Origin: Bradyrhizobium sp. 170
Lineage (GTDB): Bacteria; Pseudomonadota; Alphaproteobacteria; Rhizobiales; Xanthobacteraceae
Direction: 5' to 3'
Assembly (NCBI RefSeq): GCF_023101085.1
Contig: NZ_CP064703.1
Span: forward strand, 992,001 to 1,056,000
Length of the DNA: 64,000 nucleotides
Below are positions 58,684-64,000 of the stretch, one piece after another. Under the pieces are notes generated by a model that did no database searches, had not been told where the DNA came from, and worked only from the letters and a program-made list of their open reading frames with translations. The position numbers and the translations under genes were made by a program. The number at the start of each line of letters is the position of its first letter. The stretch's first letter is position 1.

Positions 58684-58713
58684 AAGCGCCGTGCGGTAAC
58701 GCGTGCGGCGCTT
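58684..58713 (+). terminator. Hairpin between the DUF1244 gene and gapR
   Basis: AAGCGCCG, fourteen bases and CGGCGCTT make a perfect 8 bp stem, preceded by an A-tract and followed by GATCTTT. It lies 100 bp after the DUF1244 stop and could terminate that transcript or sit in the gapR leader. Confidence 0.55.
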
Positions 58714-58754
58714 GATCTTTCAGCATCACCTTCAGTTCCATTCAGGAGTAATCG

Positions 58755-59030
58755 ATGGCCACCTCCGCCGCCGCCGCCGTCCAGGACGAGCCCGCGACAA
58801 AATTCGCCAAAGACCAGCTCAAGGCCATCATCGAGCGCATCGAGCGTCTGGAAGAAGAAAAGAAGACGATCTCCGACGACATCCGTGACGTCTATGCCGA
58901 AGCCAAGGGCAACGGTTTCGACGTCAAGGTGCTGCGCACCATCGTGCGAATGCGCAAGCAGGACGCCAATGAGCGCGCCGAGCAGGAAACCATTTTGGAG
59001 ACCTACATGCAGGCGCTGGGTATGCTGTGA
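58755..59030 (+). CDS. gapR: DUF2312 (UPF0335) protein, GapR-type nucleoid protein
   Basis: A 91-residue all-helical protein of the DUF2312 family, whose Caulobacter member GapR binds overtwisted DNA and helps replication and the cell cycle. The core [55 protein letters not shown] is nearly all of the protein and forms the dimer and tetramer helices. The short Ala-rich N-terminus is variable. AGGAG is 7 nt before the ATG. The name is given by family; function here is inferred. Confidence 0.92.
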   Translation: MATSAAAAVQDEPATKFAKDQLKAIIERIERLEEEKKTISDDIRDVYAEAKGNGFDVKVLRTIVRMRKQDANERAEQETILETYMQALGML

Positions 59031-59045
59031 GGCGTTGACGCAGCA

Positions 59046-59130
59046 CGTAGCCCGGATGGAAGCGAAATCCGGGGCACTGCCGCGAGCGGATAGGCTTACC
59101 CGGATTGCGCTGCGCTTCATCCGGGCTACG
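59046..59130. repeat. Palindromic intergenic repeat, family E
   Basis: CGTAGCCCGGATGGAAGCG and CGCTTCATCCGGGCTACG form inverted arms with one mismatch around an inner ATCCGGG / CCCGGAT pair. The 85 bp element lies between the convergent gapR and DUF882 genes. This CGTAGCCCGGATG pattern is common in many proteobacterial genomes. Confidence 0.88.
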
Positions 59131-59158
59131 ATCGTGGAGCGTGCGGAGACAGTGGACC

Positions 59159-60781
59159 TTAGCGCAGCGCGGCGGTGCGCAGCACGAACGACTGCGTCGG
59201 TAGTTGCACGGTCGCCGATCCCGTGAAGCGGTCGCAGGTCATGCCCATCATCGGATCTTCCGAGAAGGTCATGGCGATCGCGGCCGGCGGCTTGACGAAG
59301 TGGCTGCGCATCTGGGTCATCTCGGTGTCGCCGAGCACCGTCGTCGACATCGCACTGCTCGCGCTCGGCGCCAGCATCACGACCCGCATCCAGATATTGT
59401 TGCCCTGGGCGGCGGCGAGGCGGGCCGAGGTAGCGACCACGGCGTCCTGACCCTGCGCGCCTTTGGCGACCACGGTGTTGATTTCGGTCGCGGCGCCGGC
59501 ATTGCGCGCCGGACGGGCGGGACGCGCCGGGACCGGCGCGGAGGCGGCGACGACGTTGGCGCGATCAACCGGCGAGGAGGCGGCCGGCGCATAGGCCATC
59601 GCCCTGTTGAACGATTCGGTGACGCTGGCGGTCGGCTGCGGATCGGTGGCGGCGGCGAGCGCCTGGCGTGCCCGAAGGGCCGCGACCTGTGCGGGCGTCG
59701 CCTGGTTCGCCGCCTTCGGCACGTCGTCCCAGAAGCCACGGGAATTGATGATATCGGTCGGCGTCTGCGGTTTCGGTTCAGCGTTGTCGGCGGAAGCCTG
59801 TTTCGCCTCAGGCTTGGACTCTTGCTTGGCTTTCGGCGCCGACACGATCTGTGCGTCGGCCGAGGCTAGCTGAATGGTCGCGCCGACCGGCTTTGCGCGC
59901 GGGGTCGGGACCGGATCGGCGGATTTCGCGGCGGTCACGCTGGCCGGTGCAGGCTTCTCGTTCTTGACGGAAACGCTGGCGCCCTCGTCATCCTCTTCAG
60001 TCGACTTGCCGCCCTTGAACAGGGCCGCGAACAGGTTCGGCATCTTGCCGACGGTGGTGGCGTCGTCGCCATTGCCGCGGCGGTCGATGTCGGCGCGGGC
60101 AAGCTCATAGCCCTTCAGCGGACCGCCATTGGAGGGCAGGTGGACGGTGCGTCCATCCGGGAACACCCTGGCGAGCTGATCGTGGGTCATGCGCGGCCAG
60201 TGACGAACGCTGCCGGTATCGAGATGGACGAACGGCGATCCCGAGGTCGGATAGAAGCCGACGCCGCCACGCTGCAACCGGAGCCCGGCGGCACGGATCT
60301 GCTCGAGCGGCACGTCCGGAATGTAGAAGTCCATCGCATGGCCGAGCGTGTGCTGGCTGAAGCGCGCTACGCCCGAGGAGCGGCGGCGGAGCATGGAGTT
60401 GGTAGCGGGGGAGCGGTAGGCGGAGATGATCTGGATCGGCTTCTTGCCGTCGACGTCGCGGTAGACTTCCCAGAGGATGTCGAACAGGTGCCGATCCATC
60501 GTGGTCTGGTCCTGGCTGCGCCAGTCGCGGAGGAAGTGATTGAGCTTCTTGAGACCCTCTTCGTCATAGCGACCGTCGCGCTTGAAGGTGACGGTGAGGT
60601 TCTCGTCGGAATGGGTGTGGTGGAAGGAGAGGGTGCGGGTTTCGTTCAGCGCGGTCGCGTCATGCACCGAGCCTGCGCCAGCCAGCAGCAATAGCGAAGT
60701 CAGGCCGATCCGATATCCGGCCTTTGGCAGAGCAAGCGAATTGAATTGGCGCGCGAAACCAGCCAGCACGTAAGAGCCCAC
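59159..60781 (-). CDS. DUF882 domain protein (YcbK/peptidase M15-like murein enzyme)
   Basis: A 540-residue protein. A membrane anchor or signal (GLTSLLLLAGAGSVHDATA) is followed by a DUF882/M15-like domain at about residues 50-215. Zinc-site motifs are SAYRSPATN, SQHTLGHAMDFYI (His and Asp) and SPFVHLDTG (second His). The rest is low-complexity Ala/Pro/Lys with a last folded part ending VMLAPSASSAMSTTVLGDTEM. DUF882 proteins act on peptidoglycan cross-links. A GTG start is used. The L,D-transpeptidase gene lies just upstream on the same strand, pointing to a shared cell-wall role. Confidence 0.88.
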   Translation of the reverse strand: MGSYVLAGFARQFNSLALPKAGYRIGLTSLLLLAGAGSVHDATALNETRTLSFHHTHSDENLTVTFKRDGRYDEEGLKKLNHFLRDWRSQDQTTMDRHLFDILWEVYRDVDGKKPIQIISAYRSPATNSMLRRRSSGVARFSQHTLGHAMDFYIPDVPLEQIRAAGLRLQRGGVGFYPTSGSPFVHLDTGSVRHWPRMTHDQLARVFPDGRTVHLPSNGGPLKGYELARADIDRRGNGDDATTVGKMPNLFAALFKGGKSTEEDDEGASVSVKNEKPAPASVTAAKSADPVPTPRAKPVGATIQLASADAQIVSAPKAKQESKPEAKQASADNAEPKPQTPTDIINSRGFWDDVPKAANQATPAQVAALRARQALAAATDPQPTASVTESFNRAMAYAPAASSPVDRANVVAASAPVPARPARPARNAGAATEINTVVAKGAQGQDAVVATSARLAAAQGNNIWMRVVMLAPSASSAMSTTVLGDTEMTQMRSHFVKPPAAIAMTFSEDPMMGMTCDRFTGSATVQLPTQSFVLRTAALR

Positions 60782-60962
60782 CCAGTCGACGAGCGTTCAC
60801 GGTGTTTCTTTTGCAGACCCCGGCAAAAGAGGGTGAACGCTTTCTTAAAGCGGGATGGTTAACCGATGTTTACCGTCCCGCCCCCAAGTTAGACTTAACC
60901 TAACCCGTGGACTGTGGCGAAAAAGTGCCGAGCCGATTTAGAGGTGGATAATGGTTAACGTA

Positions 60963-60991
60963 AACGAACTCGCCGGGAAGGCGAGTTCGTT
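60963..60991 (-). terminator. Terminator after the L,D-transpeptidase gene
   Basis: AACGAACTCGCC and GGCGAGTTCGTT form a perfect 12 bp stem around a five-base loop. It lies 30 bp past the stop codon on the minus strand. T-runs are short, so it may rely on the stem. Confidence 0.75.
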
Positions 60992-61021
60992 GATTTTGTT
61001 CGGAAAACCGCTCGGACAGGA

Positions 61022-63157
61022 TTACCGGGTGAACCGCTGTTGCGGCCGGCGGCCAACCGGGGCCGGCGGCGTGACGGTCGATGGCCCCCCGAACAGACGC
61101 TCAAAGAACGACGGACCGGACGAGGTGTTGTCGCTGGCGAAGCTGACGCCGGGCGGCAAACCGTCTTTCGGGCGCGCATAGCTCGGCTGGGCATGGGAGA
61201 CCATGACCTCGAGGTCCTTGTTGCGGCCGTTCTTGAGCAGGCCGAGCATCACGGCGTCGCGGCCATAGATGTCCTTGCGGGTCTGCAGCTTGCCGGCGTC
61301 ATCCACGAATGCGGTCTGGTAGGTGATGTTGACCGGGATCGGCGTCGGGAATTTCAGATCGATCTCGCTGCGGCCGTACATGCTGCGGATCTTCTCCGGC
61401 GAGTAGCGCTCGTTCGGCATCACGATGTTGAGCAGGGTCGATGCGTATTGATCGGGATTCTGCACCCGCATGCAGCCGTGGCTGAAGGCGCGCTCTTCCT
61501 TGGCGAACAGATGCTTGTCCGGGGTGTCGTGCTGATAGACCAGGAACTTGTTTGGGAAGTTGAAGCGGATGCGGCCCAGCGCGTTGGCCTCGCCGGGTGG
61601 CTGCGAAATATGAATGCTGCCGTCGCGGTTGCGTTCCAGGCGCAGGCCCATGCGTTGCAATACGGTCGGGTCCTGCTGCAGGGCCGGCAGGTATTCGTTG
61701 TAAATGATCGACGGCGGTACGTTCCAGGTCGGGTTGACGGTGATGAACTTCATCGTTTCCGTCAGCATCGGCGTCGCATGTTTGCCCGGCTTTCCGGTCA
61801 CCACCCGCGTGGTCCAGACCGGCGCACCGTTCTGCATCACCTTCAGCGTGAAGTCGGGGACGTTGAGAATGACATAGGCGTTACCGAGCGAGGCCGCGCC
61901 AAGCTGGCGGGGCAGCCAGCGCAGGCGTTCCATGTTGACGAGCACCAGGTCGATCTGCCGGTCGCGCTTCGGGCTGTTGATCGCCTTCACCGTGCGGTCG
62001 TCGAGCACGCCGGTCGGCTTGAGATCGACGCTCTCCTGGAATTTGCGCACGGCAGCGGCGACCTTGGCGTCGTAATGCGTGCCGTCGGGATTCTCGACGC
62101 CGAGCTTGGCGCGCAGTTGCGGCACGCGCGGATCTTCCGGCGCGACTTCACCTTGCTTCTTGGAGGCGGCCTTGAACGCCAGCGCCGGACCTTCGGCGAT
62201 GTGGATCATCGGTCCGTCGCCCTGACCGCGCAGCTCGGCGAGCTTGGCCTTCAAATCCCTGTAGGGCTTGTGTGGCGGGTTGTAGCCGTCGAGCGCTGCG
62301 GAAGCGTCCTTGGCGGTCGAGATATTGGCGAGCACTTCCGCCGGATCGGTCGGGTGTTCGGGATAGAGGATGTCGGCAGCGACCTGCGACCAGTGCATCC
62401 GGCCGCTCTGGGCCTGTCGCGCATAGTCGAACATGCTCGCGGTCAGTTTCAATTCGGCTTCGGCGAGCTGGTCCGGCGAAGCGCCGACCGAAAAATCCGG
62501 CACCGGATAGTCGGTCGGATTGAGGCCCTCGGCGGCGGCGTCCTTCAGGCGGGCGATCACGCCCTTGCCGCTGTCGGTCAATTTGCCGGCCTGGGTCCAT
62601 TGCGGCGCGTAGTCGCGTGCCGAATAGAACTTCTCGACGGCGGCGCGCTCGTTCTTGCGGTCGAAATAGCGCAGCGATTTGGCGCCGAGCATGTCGCGCA
62701 GGCGGTCGGCGACCGGCTGGTCGGCCGGTGCGACGGTGCTTACCTTCACCGGTTCCCTGGCGGGTTCGGCGGCGGGCGCGGTGGCTGCCGCAGCCGGAGG
62801 CGCGGCGGTTGCTGCGTCGTTGGCCGCAGGTGCGGTGACGGTCTCGGTGGCTTTGGGCCCAGCTGCCTTTGTGGCCGAACCGGGCTCGGCCGGCTTTTCG
62901 ATTGCCTTGTCGAGTGCCTTGGCTGCGTCAGGCACCGAGGCGGTGGAGTCCATCTTGAAATCGCCGGCGGTCGGAGGCGGAACGTTGGCGGGTTCGGGAC
63001 GGGGAACTGCTGCGTCGATTGCGAGTTCGGCGGCGCTGGCGCGCGGCGTCGTCGACTGCGCCGCCAGTGTTGAGGTCGCGGAAACCGTGAGGAAGGTTGC
63101 CGCTACAGCTATCAGCACGCGGTCAAATCCTGCACGATTCGTCGAACAGTCACGCAT
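61022..63157 (-). CDS. L,D-transpeptidase (YkuD) with peptidoglycan-binding domain
   Basis: A 711-residue cell-wall enzyme. A signal peptide (RVLIAVAATFLTVSATSTLAA) is followed by a long Ala/Pro/Glu linker to about residue 150. Then come a helical scaffold domain, a peptidoglycan-binding domain (LRAKLGVENPDGTHYDAKVAAAVRKFQESVDLKPTG) and YkuD. The catalytic motif is FSHGCMRVQNPD with Cys562, and the His is in the same loop. It resembles E. coli LdtD (YcbB), which makes 3-3 cross-links. The ATG at 63157 has AGGGGG upstream. The neighbouring DUF882 gene matches the ycbB-ycbK pairing seen in E. coli. Confidence 0.93.
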   Translation of the reverse strand: MRDCSTNRAGFDRVLIAVAATFLTVSATSTLAAQSTTPRASAAELAIDAAVPRPEPANVPPPTAGDFKMDSTASVPDAAKALDKAIEKPAEPGSATKAAGPKATETVTAPAANDAATAAPPAAAATAPAAEPAREPVKVSTVAPADQPVADRLRDMLGAKSLRYFDRKNERAAVEKFYSARDYAPQWTQAGKLTDSGKGVIARLKDAAAEGLNPTDYPVPDFSVGASPDQLAEAELKLTASMFDYARQAQSGRMHWSQVAADILYPEHPTDPAEVLANISTAKDASAALDGYNPPHKPYRDLKAKLAELRGQGDGPMIHIAEGPALAFKAASKKQGEVAPEDPRVPQLRAKLGVENPDGTHYDAKVAAAVRKFQESVDLKPTGVLDDRTVKAINSPKRDRQIDLVLVNMERLRWLPRQLGAASLGNAYVILNVPDFTLKVMQNGAPVWTTRVVTGKPGKHATPMLTETMKFITVNPTWNVPPSIIYNEYLPALQQDPTVLQRMGLRLERNRDGSIHISQPPGEANALGRIRFNFPNKFLVYQHDTPDKHLFAKEERAFSHGCMRVQNPDQYASTLLNIVMPNERYSPEKIRSMYGRSEIDLKFPTPIPVNITYQTAFVDDAGKLQTRKDIYGRDAVMLGLLKNGRNKDLEVMVSHAQPSYARPKDGLPPGVSFASDNTSSGPSFFERLFGGPSTVTPPAPVGRRPQQRFTR

Positions 63158-63522
63158 CGTCACACCCCCTTGGGCGAACTGCCCCGGCATGGAACAGTCG
63201 TTAGGTATCGTTCGTCACGGCTTGCGCGGGAAGCGCCGGCTCGATCGGTTTCTCAGTCGTACGCCTGCACGCCACGGTTCAAACGCAGACGATACATGTG
63301 CCCCTTTCATGCAGCCAGCGCCATGCGGGACAACTCACGACAAACTGACCTCAACCTACCCTTTGAACTCGGGTCCCGCGTTTTTGCCACGACCCCCGCC
63401 ATTTGTCTGTCACCGCCAAGCCACGGTTCAAAAGCTTCCGAACGATCGATGTCGTTGGTTTGCCACGATCTTTGCCACGTGGACGCCATAATCGCCCACC
63501 GGCCATCAGCTCAATTCGCGCC
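63158..63522. other. Upstream region of the L,D-transpeptidase gene with repeated GCCACG
   Basis: The 365 bp hold no gene I accept. GCCACG appears five times (63271, 63386, 63420, 63462, 63474). TTTGCCACG occurs at 63383, 63459 and 63471, and GCCACGGTTCAAA at 63271 and 63420. On the gene strand these read CGTGGC and could be regulator sites. Confidence 0.5.
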
Positions 63523-64000
63523 TCAGTTCGCGTCCTGCGCGCCGCCTTCGGCCGGGTCGTTGTCGGCAGCTTCATCGAGCTTGCGGTAGAGCGTCGAGCG
63601 GCCGATCTTGAGCCGGCGCGCGACTTCCGACATCTGGCCGCGGTAATGCGAGATCGCGAAACGGATGATCTCGTTTTCCATATCTTCGAGCGGCCGCACC
63701 TCGCCGGTGGCGGTCAGCATCGCGAGGCTGCCGGCATTGGCGAACGGGGCGATGGGTATTTCACTACCCGAAACCATGGCGGGTGCCGTCGACGGCGCGA
63801 CGACCAGTGGTTCGCTGTGCGGGAACTGGCCGTCCGGTACGGGCTGGCCGAGGACTTGCGGGAAATCCGACAGGCCAAGCTGCTCGCTCTCGCTCATGAC
63901 GACGGCGCGATACACCGTATTCTCGAGCTGGCGGATGTTGCCGGGCCAGTCGAGCTGCGCGAGATGGGTCACGGCCTCGCCGCTGATGCCGGTGATGGTG
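63523..64000 (-). CDS. Sigma-54 dependent transcriptional regulator, C-terminal part (cut by window edge)
   Basis: The minus-strand frame is open to the window end. It reads TITGISGEAVTHLAQLDWPGNIRQLENTVYRAVV, the end of the AAA+ domain with its WPGNxRQLEN motif. A linker follows, then a Fis-type helix-turn-helix: EDMENEIIRFAISHYRGQMSEVARRLKIGRSTLYRKLDE. The N-terminal part, with receiver or sensor domain, lies outside the window. Such activators drive RpoN-dependent promoters. It lies upstream of the L,D-transpeptidase gene on the same strand, 365 bp apart. Confidence 0.92.
   Translation of the reverse strand, partial: TITGISGEAVTHLAQLDWPGNIRQLENTVYRAVVMSESEQLGLSDFPQVLGQPVPDGQFPHSEPLVVAPSTAPAMVSGSEIPIAPFANAGSLAMLTATGEVRPLEDMENEIIRFAISHYRGQMSEVARRLKIGRSTLYRKLDEAADNDPAEGGAQDAN

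Overview
The window is high-GC alphaproteobacterial chromosome, most likely a Bradyrhizobium or close relative (Nitrobacteraceae). This rests on the GC-rich codon usage, the tolQRAB / pal / cpoB / tilS / ftsH neighbourhood, small-protein families typical of this group (DUF2852, DUF2312/GapR, DUF1036, DUF882, DUF1244) and several families of palindromic intergenic repeats. I see no tRNA, rRNA, CRISPR array, insertion sequence or prophage.

Layout. 1-5.7 kb: the tail of a VOC protein, a GhrA-like dehydrogenase on the minus strand, then an ECF42-type sigma factor with its DGPF/YCII partner, a DoxX-like membrane protein, an SRPBCC protein and a VOC protein. 5.8-8.2 kb: the end of cobalamin synthesis, cobT divergent from cobS and an overlapping phosphatase gene. 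8.3-16.7 kb: an SDR, a soluble chemoreceptor with three near-identical PAS domains, an HxlR regulator divergent from a RibD-like reductase, GST and YCII genes and a TetR regulator. 16.8-18.5 kb: a DUF2852 membrane protein whose promoter carries a palindrome resembling that of the TetR gene, then coaA. 18.5-22.7 kb: a LysR regulator divergent from six small redox or tautomerase-type genes. 22.8-24.6 kb: a serine acetyltransferase-like gene and about 1 kb of structured repeat DNA.

24.6-39.5 kb holds the cell-envelope set tolQRAB, pal, cpoB, tilS and ftsH. It is split by a GGDEF-EAL protein, a FeeM-like N-acyl amino acid synthase, an alpha/beta hydrolase and a manganese catalase-DUF892 fusion. 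40.0-53.0 kb is organised around B12 independence: metE behind a cobalamin riboswitch, the methylcitrate genes prpBCD with a thioesterase and a divergent ScfR-type regulator, and a class I ribonucleotide reductase (nrdAB) behind a second cobalamin riboswitch. NrdB has Phe where the radical tyrosine is expected, and all its metal ligands fit Chlamydia class Ic numbering with a constant offset.

53.3-64 kb: a GT87-type membrane glycosyltransferase, a TetR regulator, OsmC, pyruvate kinase coupled to a DUF1036 gene, DUF1244, gapR, a DUF882 M15-like peptidase, a YkuD L,D-transpeptidase and the C-terminal end of a sigma-54 activator cut by the window edge.

The best candidate for a coordinated system is the 40-53 kb block. 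MetE, the methylcitrate cycle and class I RNR all replace B12-dependent enzymes, and two of the three are preceded by B12 riboswitches. The tol-pal region, with inserted c-di-GMP and acyl-amino-acid genes and a CtrA-like box, is the second.
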